Shown: one piece after another, positions 1 to 8,261 of the stretch
Position numbering within the stretch: position 1 is the first letter of the stretch
How the letters are laid out: every line of letters begins with the position of its first letter
Assembly (NCBI RefSeq): GCF_030283205.1
Contig: NZ_JASNWF010000021.1
Location: forward strand, 145,565-209,564
Length of the DNA stretch: 64,000 bases
Reading direction: 5' to 3'
Origin: Actinomadura opuntiae
GTDB lineage: Bacteria > Actinomycetota > Actinomycetes > Streptosporangiales > Streptosporangiaceae
Made by a program: the position numbers and the translations under genes
Notes under the pieces: model-generated
Told to the model about the DNA's origin: nothing
Seen by the model: the letters and a program-made list of their open reading frames with translations, nothing else
The model's database searches: none

Positions 1-283
1 GCCGCTGCGACAGCAGCCGCCACAGCCCGAACCCGACCAGCAGGATCCCGCCGCCGATCGCGACCGCCTGGGTCGCCACGACCGAGCGGGTCAGCGCGAC
101 GAGGATCGCGACGGCCCCGACGGACGCGGCGTGGCCCGCGGCGATCGCCGGGAGCGACTGCAGGACCAGGGCCCTGCTGCGCTCCTGGAGGCCGCGGGCC
201 ACGGCGAACAGCCAGCCCATCGCCGGGTTGAGGCCGTGGAACGCGCCCATCGCGACGAGCGCGGCGAGCGAGCCGTCCTTCAC
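1..283 (-). CDS. Multi-pass membrane protein, 3' part beyond window edge
   Basis: Reading leftward from a GTG at 281-283, the frame stays open to the window edge (94 codons). The visible protein is hydrophobic with His, Gly and Pro motifs (GAFHGLNPAMGWLFAVARG at about residues 12-30, then AAGHAASVGAVAILVAL, then GGGILLVGFGLWRLL), consistent with three membrane segments. The GTG lies 3 nt after the stop of the SBP56 gene, so it is the third gene of that operon and probably translationally coupled. I recognise the type (uncharacterised membrane protein beside SBP56 genes) but no biochemical function. A transport or copper/sulfur-handling role is only a guess from context. Confidence 0.7.
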   Translation of the reverse strand, partial: MKDGSLAALVAMGAFHGLNPAMGWLFAVARGLQERSRALVLQSLPAIAAGHAASVGAVAILVALTRSVVATQAVAIGGGILLVGFGLWRLLSQR

Positions 284-286
284 CGG

Positions 287-1687
287 TTACGGGTAGCAGT
301 AGGAGTCGGACGACGCGTCCCCGCCCTGCAGCCGCGTCTGGTGGGGGCGCCGGCCGCGGAACGCGTCGCCGTGCGGGAAGAACCGCTCGTCGAAGGCGAA
401 GCCGTCCGCGGTGGAGTCGAGCTTGGCCATCCAGGCGCCGACGCCGTCGGGGTAGAACTGGTCGTCCCAGGAGCCGTAGAGGGAGTTGGTGACGTAGACG
501 CGCTTCCCGTCGCGGCTGACCTCGACCATCTGCGGCCCGCCGGCGAGCGGCACGTCCGGGGCGGCCGGGTGCGGGGTGCGCCCGACGATGCCGCCGATGC
601 GCACCGAGCCCGCCTCGACGGGGTGGAACGGGTCGCTGACGTCGTAGCGCTTCAGCTCGCCGGTGCCCCAGCACGAGACGTACATCCACCGGTCGTCCAC
701 CGACAGGTCGATGTCGGTGACCAGCGGCGGGACGGCCCCGAACGGCGCGATGACCGGCGGCAGCGCGCTTTCGTCGGCGGGTTCGGCGGGGATGGTGATG
801 ACCTTCGTCGCGGCCCACCGGTCGCCGTCGCGGTGCCACAGCCAGACCGAGGCCGACAGGTCCTCGACGCTGACGACGACGCCGGCGAAGCCGTACTGCT
901 GGGTCGGGTCGTGCGCTGGCCGCAGCTCCAGCACCATCTGGTGCTCGTCGCCGAGGTCGACCTCCTGGACGTGGCGGCGCTTGCGCAGGTCCCAGAAGTG
1001 CAGCTTGTGCCCGTACTTGCGGCCGAGCAGCAGCTCCCCGACCACACCGTCCTCGATCATGGACGGGGTGCCCCACTCGGAGGTGATGAGCACGTCGTGC
1101 GCGATGTGCCACCAGGCGTCGTAGGCGAAGTACTGGGGGCCGCGGTCGACCTCCCAGCGGCCGAGGACGTCGAACGAGGTGTGGTCGAGCAGCGCGATCC
1201 CGCCCGGCCCGTCTTCACCGTTCGCTCCGCCGAGCGCGGTGAGGTACAGCCCCTCGGGGCCGCAGTGGACGGTGTGGGGCCGCGAGTACCCGGCGCGTTT
1301 CGCCAGCTCGTCGGGCTCCAGCACCTTGATGATCTCGGGCGCGGTCGGCTTGTCCTTGGTGTCGATGACGTAGACCCGCGACGACCGCAGCCCCGGCACG
1401 ATCAGGTAGCGGCGCTCCACGTGCGGGTGCGGCGCGTACGGGCACAGGGCGCTGCTGCACGCGTTCCATCCGAAGTGGTGCAGCTCGTCGCCGAGGTAGG
1501 GCAGGTCCGTCCAGCCGACGACGTCGCCGTAGGACGCCGAGCCGGGGTCGACGTCGAGGACGGCGATCGCGTCCGGCTTCTCGGCGGCGCGGTCGAACGC
1601 GGCGACGTAGGCGAGCTTCTCCGGCGGCGCCGACACCGCGTCCCGCGGCGAGGCGTAGAAGGTCGGGTCGGGCTTCCACAGTGCCAT
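287..1687 (-). CDS. Selenium-binding protein SBP56 / methanethiol oxidase family
   Basis: 466 aa, the usual length of the SBP56 family, whose bacterial members include methanethiol oxidase (methanethiol plus O2 and water to formaldehyde, H2S and H2O2; copper-dependent). The family N-terminus is clear (MALWKPDPTFYASP), followed by the HHFGWNACSSALC segment at 70-82 with Cys77 at the family's conserved cysteine, and beta-propeller repeats to the end. ATG at 1685-1687 is chosen because similarity starts there; the frame is open further upstream but gives unrelated arginine-rich sequence. It lies 11 nt after the sulfite-oxidase-like gene and just before the membrane-protein gene. Activity on methanethiol is inferred from family and context. 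Confidence 0.9.
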   Translation of the reverse strand: MALWKPDPTFYASPRDAVSAPPEKLAYVAAFDRAAEKPDAIAVLDVDPGSASYGDVVGWTDLPYLGDELHHFGWNACSSALCPYAPHPHVERRYLIVPGLRSSRVYVIDTKDKPTAPEIIKVLEPDELAKRAGYSRPHTVHCGPEGLYLTALGGANGEDGPGGIALLDHTSFDVLGRWEVDRGPQYFAYDAWWHIAHDVLITSEWGTPSMIEDGVVGELLLGRKYGHKLHFWDLRKRRHVQEVDLGDEHQMVLELRPAHDPTQQYGFAGVVVSVEDLSASVWLWHRDGDRWAATKVITIPAEPADESALPPVIAPFGAVPPLVTDIDLSVDDRWMYVSCWGTGELKRYDVSDPFHPVEAGSVRIGGIVGRTPHPAAPDVPLAGGPQMVEVSRDGKRVYVTNSLYGSWDDQFYPDGVGAWMAKLDSTADGFAFDERFFPHGDAFRGRRPHQTRLQGGDASSDSYCYP

Positions 1688-1698
1688 GGCGGGTCCCT

Positions 1699-3012
1699 TC
1701 AGGAGACGGTGACCGGGTGGCGGACGACGGCGCCGAACAGGTAGCCGAGCGTGTTGTAGGGCGCGGTGGACGGCTGGGACGCGCCGGTCTCGTCGGTCGC
1801 GCGGGCGAGCAGCTCGTGGCGTCCCGGGCCGTCCGGCCGCCACGGGAACTCCCAGCGGACCCAGCCGCGCGGGTTGGCGTGCCGGTCGCGCACGCGGGCG
1901 GCCCGCCAGGTGGCCCCGCCGTCCGCGCTGACCTCGACCCTGCGCACCCGCCCGTTGCCGGACCAGGACCGTCCGTGCAGGGCGTGGCGGCCGGCCGGCA
2001 GGGTCGCCTCCCACGGCAGCTCGAACGCCGACTTGACGTTCATGCGGGTGAGCGGCGCGCTGCCCTCGGGCGGGTAGCCGGGGCCGAAGAGCCGGTAGTA
2101 GCGGGTGTTCCACGGGGAGAAGAGGGGCCCGTCGGCGACCTGGATGTCGCCGAGCCACTTGATGTTCGCGACGCCCACCCAGGACGGGACGACGAGCCGG
2201 ACGGGGAAGCCGTGGTCGGGCGGCAGCGGCGCACCGTTCATCTCGTAGGCGAGCAGGACGTCCTTGAGCGCCTTCGCGACCGGCAGGGGACGCCTGACCG
2301 GGCCGAGGTTCTCGCCCTTGTCCACGAAGTCAGCGTCCAATCCGCGCGGCAGAATGTCCACAGCCCGGGAGGTGAGACCCGCGCGTTCGAGGACCGCCGA
2401 CAGCGGGACGCCCCGCCAGCGCGCCACGCCCACGCCGCCGAGCTTCCACGGGGTGCCCGAGACCTCCTGGCCCTGCTGGGAGGCGTAGAAGCTGCGCCCG
2501 TTGCCGGTGCATTCGATGAACGAGGTGATGGTCTCGGCGCGCATGCCGAGGAGGTCCTCGTAGGAGAACTCGACCGGGCGCGACTCCGGCGGGGAGCCGT
2601 GCAGGCCCGTCCCCCAGAGCCTGAGGCGCCAGGTGCGGGCGTCGATGCGCGGGGTGGCGACGTGGTTGCGGACGAAGAACCGGTCGACGGGCGTCAGGTC
2701 GCCCTGCCCGCGCATGGCCTCCCAGCGCATCTCGGCGTTGGTGCCCTGCGGGATGAACAGCTCGGGCGGCAGCGGCTTGACGATCCCGGTGGCGGGTGCG
2801 GCGACGGGAGCGGCGAGCGCGCGCGGGGCGGTGGCGGCCGTGCCGAGGGCGGCGCCGAGGCCCGCGCCCGCCGACAGCCGCAGCATGCCGCGCCGCGACA
2901 GCGGCAAGACGGACGGCGCCTGGGCGGAGCGCACGCGTTCGTAGGTCGTCTCGTCGGTCAGGTCGTCGCCGGGGTCGGGAAGGCAGCCGTGGGCGGTGTC
3001 ACCGGGTCGCAT
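1699..3012 (-). CDS. Tat-exported sulfite-oxidase-family molybdopterin oxidoreductase
   Basis: 437 aa. It has an N-terminal twin-arginine signal (SRRGMLRL at 39-46, hydrophobic stretch, then an Ala-rich cleavage region near 68), so it should act outside the membrane. The sulfite-oxidase fold follows: NHVATP near 116, then ECTGNGRSF at 167-175 with Cys168 as the presumed molybdenum ligand, and a C-terminal dimerisation-type domain (VEVSADGGATW, RAT-E). There is no haem domain, so an external electron acceptor is needed. It is the first gene of a three-gene operon with SBP56, suggesting oxidation of sulfite derived from methanethiol/H2S. The substrate is not proven; sulfite, sulfoxide or protein-methionine-sulfoxide use are possible. 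The ATG at 3012 lacks a good ribosome site, so the start is provisional. Confidence 0.85.
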   Translation of the reverse strand: MRPGDTAHGCLPDPGDDLTDETTYERVRSAQAPSVLPLSRRGMLRLSAGAGLGAALGTAATAPRALAAPVAAPATGIVKPLPPELFIPQGTNAEMRWEAMRGQGDLTPVDRFFVRNHVATPRIDARTWRLRLWGTGLHGSPPESRPVEFSYEDLLGMRAETITSFIECTGNGRSFYASQQGQEVSGTPWKLGGVGVARWRGVPLSAVLERAGLTSRAVDILPRGLDADFVDKGENLGPVRRPLPVAKALKDVLLAYEMNGAPLPPDHGFPVRLVVPSWVGVANIKWLGDIQVADGPLFSPWNTRYYRLFGPGYPPEGSAPLTRMNVKSAFELPWEATLPAGRHALHGRSWSGNGRVRRVEVSADGGATWRAARVRDRHANPRGWVRWEFPWRPDGPGRHELLARATDETGASQPSTAPYNTLGYLFGAVVRHPVTVS

Positions 3013-3139
3013 GGGCTCGATGCTGCTGATGGCCCAGCCGAAAGTCGACTTTCCCTACGGAATTACCATGGAAACCCTTCCGGAAACCCGCGATGCGGAC
3101 GTCTGGGAGACCGGTCCCCGGCTGGGTAGCCTGGCAGGC
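3013..3139. promoter_or_regulatory. Divergent control region between sulfur operon and Mo-maturation operon
   Basis: 127 bp holding both outward promoters. Visible elements are a perfect 12-bp palindrome AAAGTCGACTTT at 3041-3052 and a direct repeat GGAAACCC at 3070-3077 and 3082-3089 (12 bp apart, overlapping TTCCGGAA). A leaderless-type minus-10 for the plus-strand genes lies at 3127-3132. The regulator is unknown. Confidence 0.45.
3127..3132 (+). promoter_or_regulatory. Leaderless minus-10 box of moxR-like gene
   Basis: TAGCCT ends 7 nt before the ATG at 3140. This spacing places the transcript start at or next to the start codon and supports 3140 over any upstream start in the same frame. 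Confidence 0.55.
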
Positions 3140-4033
<894 letters not shown>

Positions 4034-4037
4034 GCGG

Positions 4038-5168
4038 GTGGTGCGGGACGTCACCGAGACGATGGTCGGGTTCGCCAGGACGCTGCGCGCCGCCGGCGGG
4101 TCCGCCGATCCCGAGCGGGTGCAGGCGATGCTCGCCGCGCTCGACCACCTCGACGTCCTCGACCCGTCCGCCGTGTACTGGGCGGGCCGGCTGACGCTGT
4201 GCGCCGACCCCGGCGACCTCGCCCGCTACGACCGCTGCTTCGCCGCGTACTTCTCCGGCGCGACGGCGCGCCCGTCCCACCGCCCGCCGCCCGTGGTGGT
4301 GCGCCGCATGACGGTCGCCGAGCCGGACGACGGCGCAGGCGGCGAGGAGGACGGCGAGCCGACGGCGGCGACGGCCAGCGCGGTGGAGGTGCTGCGCGAC
4401 CGGGACGTCGCGCGCCTCACCACCGCCGAGCGCGCCGAGGTCGCCCGGCTGATCGCGCTCCTCGACGCGGGGGCCGAGCGCCGCCGGTCGCGCCGGTTCG
4501 CGCCCGCGCCGTCGGGCCGCCTCGACCCGGCCCGGACCGTCCGCGAGACGCTGCGGCGCGGCGGCGAGACGTCGCTGCTGCGGCACCGGACGCACCGCAC
4601 CCGGCCGCGCCGCGTCGTGCTGATCGTGGACGTCAGCGGCTCGATGAGCCCGTACGCCGACGCGCTGCTGCGGTTCGCGCACGCCGCCGCCCGCTCCGGC
4701 GGCCGCGACGTGGAGGTGTTCAGCGCCGGGACGCGGCTGACCCGGCTCACCCGCGAGCTGCGGCACCGGGACGCGGACGCGGCGATGGCGGCGGCGTCCG
4801 CCGCGATCCCGGACTGGAGCGGCGGCACCCGGCTCGGCGAGGAGCTGAAGGAGTTCCTCGACCGGTTCGGGCAGCGCGGACTGGCGCGCGGCGCGGTCGC
4901 GGTGATCGCCTCCGACGGCTGGGAGCGCGGCGACGCGGCCCTGCTCGGCGGGCAGATGGCCCGGCTGCGCCGGCTCGCGCACCGGGTGATCTGGGCGAAC
5001 CCGCACAAGGCGCGGCCGGGCTACGCGCCGCTGACCGCCGGGATGGCCGCCGCGCTGCCGCACGTCGACGACTTCACCTCCGGCCACAGCCTCGCGGCCC
5101 TGGAGGAGCTGGCGAGGCTGATCGCCGACAGCGGAAAGGGGCGCTCGCATGCGCGACGTGCTGGATGA
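4038..5168 (+). CDS. VWA-domain CoxE-like protein
   Basis: 376 aa. The N-terminal half is helical and charged, with an acidic linker near 96-110. The C-terminal von Willebrand A domain carries the MIDAS motif DVSGS at 198-202, then SGGT and a SDG segment further on, as in CoxE. It partners the MoxR ATPase upstream; the pair is known in CO dehydrogenase systems to be needed for assembling the active site. The GTG at 4038 is preceded by GGAGG (4025-4029) at good distance. Its 3' end overlaps the xdhC-like gene by 20 nt, indicating coupling. It is not an integrin-like surface protein, since no signal peptide is seen. Confidence 0.9.
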   Translation: MVRDVTETMVGFARTLRAAGGSADPERVQAMLAALDHLDVLDPSAVYWAGRLTLCADPGDLARYDRCFAAYFSGATARPSHRPPPVVVRRMTVAEPDDGAGGEEDGEPTAATASAVEVLRDRDVARLTTAERAEVARLIALLDAGAERRRSRRFAPAPSGRLDPARTVRETLRRGGETSLLRHRTHRTRPRRVVLIVDVSGSMSPYADALLRFAHAAARSGGRDVEVFSAGTRLTRLTRELRHRDADAAMAAASAAIPDWSGGTRLGEELKEFLDRFGQRGLARGAVAVIASDGWERGDAALLGGQMARLRRLAHRVIWANPHKARPGYAPLTAGMAAALPHVDDFTSGHSLAALEELARLIADSGKGRSHARRAG

Positions 5169-6270
5169 CATCGCCGGCTGGTACGCGGCGGGGGAGGCGT
5201 TCGGGCTGGCGACGGTGGTGAACACCTTCCGCAGCGCGCCGCGTCCGGCGGGCGCGGCGATGGCGGTGTCGGCGGGCGGCGAGGTCGCGGGCAGCGTGTC
5301 CGGCGGCTGCGTCGAAGGCGCCGTCTACGAGCTGGCGCGGTCGGTGATGGACAGCGGGGAGCCGGTCGTCCAGCGCTACGGGGTCAGCGACGACGACGCG
5401 TTCGCGGTCGGGCTGACCTGCGGCGGGATCCTGGACGTGCTGGTGGAGCCGGTGAGCCCCGCGACGTTCCCGCAGTTCCCGGAGGTCGCGGCGGCGATCG
5501 CGGCGCGCGAGCCGGTCGCGGTCGCGACGATCGTGGCGGGCCCCGGCCGGACCGGCGCGCGCCGCGTCGTCTGGCGGGACCGGGCGGCGGGCTCGCTGGC
5601 GCCCGGCGAGCCGCACGAGGCGCGGCTGAACGCGGCCGTCGACGACGACGCGCGCGGCATGCTCGCGCAGGGCCTCACCGGCCAGCGCCACTACGGCCGC
5701 GAGGGGGAGCGGCGGCTGGACGACCTCGCGGTGTTCGTGCAGTCGTTCGCGCCGCCGCCCCGGCTGCTGGTGTTCGGCGCGATCGACTTCGCGGCGGCGG
5801 TGGCGCGGATCGGCAAGTTCCTCGGCTACCACGTGACGGTGTGCGACGCGCGGCCGGTGTTCGCGACGCCGAAGCGGTTCCCCGACGCCGACGAGGTCGT
5901 GGTGAAGTGGCCGCACAAGTACCTGGAGGAGTCCGGCGCGGAGATCGACGAGCGCACCGCGATCGCCGTCCTCACCCACGACCCGAAGTTCGACGTGCCG
6001 CTGCTGGAGGTGGCGCTGCGCACCCGCGCCGGGTACGTCGGGGCGATGGGGTCGCGGCGCACCCACGACGACCGGCTCGCCCGGCTGCGCGAGGCGGGCC
6101 TGACCGGGGCGGAGCTGTCCCGGCTGCGCTCGCCGATCGGCCTGGACCTCGGCGCGCGGACGCCGGAGGAGACCGCGGTGTCGATCGCGGCGGAGCTGGT
6201 GCAGCTGCGCTGGGGCGGTTCGGGGCGGCCGCTGACCGACACCGGCGGCAGGATCCACGCCGGCCCGTGA
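5149..6270 (+). CDS. XdhC/CoxI family molybdenum-hydroxylase maturation factor
   Basis: 373 aa. The N-terminal XdhC domain includes the signature SGGCVEG at 51-57 and a second Cys in LTCGG. The C-terminal Rossmann-like XdhC_C domain runs from about residue 204 (LLVFGAIDFAAAVARIG) through AMGSRRTHDDR near 298. XdhC proteins bind sulfurated molybdenum cofactor and deliver it to xanthine dehydrogenase-type enzymes. ATG at 5149 has a GGAAAGGGG ribosome site and overlaps the VWA gene. Belonging to the MoxR-VWA-XdhC-MocA operon fits a cytoplasmic maturation line for the hydroxylase 12 kb downstream. Confidence 0.9.
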   Translation: MRDVLDDIAGWYAAGEAFGLATVVNTFRSAPRPAGAAMAVSAGGEVAGSVSGGCVEGAVYELARSVMDSGEPVVQRYGVSDDDAFAVGLTCGGILDVLVEPVSPATFPQFPEVAAAIAAREPVAVATIVAGPGRTGARRVVWRDRAAGSLAPGEPHEARLNAAVDDDARGMLAQGLTGQRHYGREGERRLDDLAVFVQSFAPPPRLLVFGAIDFAAAVARIGKFLGYHVTVCDARPVFATPKRFPDADEVVVKWPHKYLEESGAEIDERTAIAVLTHDPKFDVPLLEVALRTRAGYVGAMGSRRTHDDRLARLREAGLTGAELSRLRSPIGLDLGARTPEETAVSIAAELVQLRWGGSGRPLTDTGGRIHAGP

Positions 6271-6279
6271 GCGGCGGGC

Positions 6280-6285
6280 TACCCT
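6280..6285 (+). promoter_or_regulatory. Leaderless minus-10 box of mocA-like gene
   Basis: TACCCT followed by 6 nt and the ATG at 6292, inside the 21-bp gap after the XdhC-like gene. It gives the MocA-like gene its own probable leaderless transcript in addition to read-through. Confidence 0.5.
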
Positions 6286-6291
6286 CGCGGG

Positions 6292-6894
6292 ATGACCGCG
6301 TATGAGTTGAGCCGGCACGGTGCCGGCTCCCCGGCCGGCCTGCTGCTCGCGGCGGGGGAGGGCAGCCGGCTCGGCCGGCCGAAGGCGCTGGTGGAGCTGG
6401 ACGGCGAGCGCCTCGTCGACCGGGGCGTGCGGACGCTGCGCGACGGCGGCTGCGCCCCGGTGCTGGTGGTGGCGGGCGCCGCGCAGGTCGAGGTGATCGG
6501 CGCGGTGGTGGTGCCGAACCCGGACTGGCGGGACGGGATGGGCTCGTCGCTGCGCGCCGGGCTCGCCGCGCTGCCGCCCGGCTGCCCCGCGGTGGTCGTC
6601 GCGCTCGTCGACCAGCCGAAGGTCACCGCCGCCGCGGTCGCCCGGCTGATCGCCGCGCACGACGCGGGCGCGGAGATCGCGGTCGCCGCCTACGGCGGGG
6701 CGCCGCGCAACCCCGTCCTGCTGCGGGCGGCGCACTTCGCTGCGGTCGCCGAGGCCGCGGTCGGGGACATGGGCGCGCGCGGCTTCCTGCGCGCCCACCC
6801 CGAGCTGGTGACGCGCGTGCCGTGCGACGACGTGGCGTCCCCGGCCGACATCGACACCCCGGACGACCTCGCCGCCTTCACCGACGGGGCCTAG
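6292..6894 (+). CDS. MocA-like molybdenum cofactor nucleotidyltransferase
   Basis: 200 aa, typical for the MobA/MocA-like NTP transferases. The nucleotide-binding signature GLLLAAGEGSRLGRPKAL lies at 16-33, and VALVDQPKVTAAAV near 103 is the metal-binding segment. MocA adds CMP to molybdopterin to form the cytosine dinucleotide used by CO-dehydrogenase and xanthine-dehydrogenase type enzymes. Placement after MoxR-VWA-XdhC agrees with this. A MobA (GMP) role is less likely because the neighbours are hydroxylase-specific. The stop abuts the stop of the convergent gene at 6895. Confidence 0.85.
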   Translation: MTAYELSRHGAGSPAGLLLAAGEGSRLGRPKALVELDGERLVDRGVRTLRDGGCAPVLVVAGAAQVEVIGAVVVPNPDWRDGMGSSLRAGLAALPPGCPAVVVALVDQPKVTAAAVARLIAAHDAGAEIAVAAYGGAPRNPVLLRAAHFAAVAEAAVGDMGARGFLRAHPELVTRVPCDDVASPADIDTPDDLAAFTDGA

Positions 6895-8106
6895 TCAGGA
6901 CGCGGGCAGGACGCTCTCGTCCAGGGCGCCGCAGTCGACGGCGCGGCGCAGCCGGTCGGTGAGCGCGCGGATCGTGGCGGGCTCGTCCAGGACGCCGCCG
7001 GTCGCGGCCTGCTCGTGCCAGGCGCGGACCCGGCCGATCACCTCGTCGGCGCCGGTCAGGTGGAAGGCGTACACGGCGGCGTAGCGGCTCGGCAGGTGCG
7101 CGGGATGCAGGTCCCAGCCCTGGTAGAAGCCGTGCCGCAGCGAGTGCGCGACCTGCGCGGCGTGCGCCTGCCAGGTCGCGTTCACCTCGTCCGGGCCGTC
7201 GTTGCGCGGGACCGCGTTGGACGAGCCGTCCGACAGCCGCACGCCGGTGCCGGCGAACGCGACCTGCATGACGTGCCGGGCGAAGTCGCAGGCGGGGTGG
7301 TCGAGGCGCTGCTGCTCGGGCGGCAGCCCGAGCGCGGCGGTGTAGTCGAACACGCCGAAGTGCGCGGCGGTGAGCCGGCCCCCCGCGGCGGCCGCGATGC
7401 CCGGCAGCGCGATCCGGCCGTCCGGGTCGAAGATCGCCTCGGTGGTCTCCACCTGGATCTCGAACCGCAGGATGCCGGACGGCAGCCCGAGCGCGGTCTC
7501 CAGCCGGTCCAGGTACTCGGCGAACAGCGCGACGTGCTCGGCCGCGACGATCTTGGGGAAGGTGATGGTGAACCCGCCGGGCAGCCGGCCGAGCCGGTCG
7601 CGCAGCGCGGTGAGGAATCCGTCGAGGGTGCGCATCGCGCGGTCGTGGCCGCCGTCGGCGAACGACTTGATCCGCACGCCCCAGTAGTGCGGCAGCCCCT
7701 TGACCTGGTAGGCGGCGGCGACGGCCTCGACGACCTGCTCGATGTGCGCGTCCTCCTCGGCGTCGGAGCGCACGCCGTAGCCGTCCTCGAAGTCGATCCG
7801 CACGTCCTCGATCGGCTCGCGGGCGAGCTTGGCGGCGACCCGCTCGCGCACCGGGCCGGCGAGCTCGGGGTCGAGCCCGAACGCGGCGCCGAACGACCCG
7901 GCGCCGGGGGTGTGGGTGTTCAGCAGGCGCAGCGCCTCCGCGCCGAAGTCGGCCGGCGTCGAGCGGGAGAACCGGTCGGCCGGCACGTAGACGGTGTGCA
8001 CCGGCTGGCGGCCGTCGGCGCCGCCGGGGAAGCGCTCGCGGTGCTCGTCGCGGACGGCGGCGATGCGCGCGGACAGGTCGTCGAACGAGGAGACGCTGAA
8101 GTTCAC
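6895..8106 (-). CDS. HpcH/HpaI-aldolase-like protein (DUF6986)
   Basis: 403 aa from the GTG at 8104-8106; a TTG six codons upstream is the alternative start. The sequence has the look of the citrate-lyase-beta/HpcH TIM-barrel superfamily: VRIDFEDGYG near residue 105, a GFTITFPKIV strand, then RFEIQVETTEAIFDPDG with the Glu/Asp metal-binding pattern, and a C-terminal LHPAHLPSRYAA helix. It matches what databases call DUF6986, sometimes annotated as aldolase or PEP-utilising enzyme. No substrate is known to me. It lies beside ureide/purine genes, so a role on a 2-oxoacid such as glyoxylate is possible but unproven. Confidence 0.7.
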   Translation of the reverse strand: MNFSVSSFDDLSARIAAVRDEHRERFPGGADGRQPVHTVYVPADRFSRSTPADFGAEALRLLNTHTPGAGSFGAAFGLDPELAGPVRERVAAKLAREPIEDVRIDFEDGYGVRSDAEEDAHIEQVVEAVAAAYQVKGLPHYWGVRIKSFADGGHDRAMRTLDGFLTALRDRLGRLPGGFTITFPKIVAAEHVALFAEYLDRLETALGLPSGILRFEIQVETTEAIFDPDGRIALPGIAAAAGGRLTAAHFGVFDYTAALGLPPEQQRLDHPACDFARHVMQVAFAGTGVRLSDGSSNAVPRNDGPDEVNATWQAHAAQVAHSLRHGFYQGWDLHPAHLPSRYAAVYAFHLTGADEVIGRVRAWHEQAATGGVLDEPATIRALTDRLRRAVDCGALDESVLPAS

Positions 8107-8140
8107 CCCGCCATGATCCCGCAAGACCCGGCCGATTGTC

Positions 8141-8170
8141 AGGGGACGTCCCCTCCGAAGCCGGGGACGT
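8141..8170. promoter_or_regulatory. Palindrome plus 21-bp-spaced half-site upstream of DUF6986 gene
   Basis: Perfect palindrome AGGGGACGTCCCCT at 8141-8154. Its core GGGGACGT recurs at 8163-8170, exactly 21 bp (two helical turns) from the first copy at 8142. It sits about 35-65 bp upstream of the DUF6986 start and on the far side of the exporter promoter, so it could serve either gene. Confidence 0.45.
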
Positions 8171-8191
8171 GGACCGATTCCTCCGGCTTGG

Positions 8192-8208
8192 GGCTAGTAT
8201 AACTAGCC
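8192..8208. promoter_or_regulatory. Operator-like palindrome over exporter promoter
   Basis: GGCTAGT-ATA-ACTAGCC: 7-nt perfect arms around 3 bp, in the only AT-rich patch upstream of the exporter gene and containing its likely minus-10 (TAGTAT). This is typical of a repressor operator, but no repressor gene is adjacent. Confidence 0.6.
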
Positions 8209-8223
8209 GGGCGGCAAGTAAGT

Positions 8224-8246
8224 GGGTTCCCGTCCCGCGGGAACCC
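8224..8246 (+). other. Hairpin in exporter 5' leader
   Basis: GGGTTCCCG and CGGGAACCC, 9-nt perfect arms with a 5-nt loop, ending 15 nt before the ATG at 8262 and just before its ribosome site (AGGGGAAGG). It could act in the RNA (translation control) or as a second DNA operator. Confidence 0.45.
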
Positions 8247-8261
8247 CAGGGGAAGGTGACC

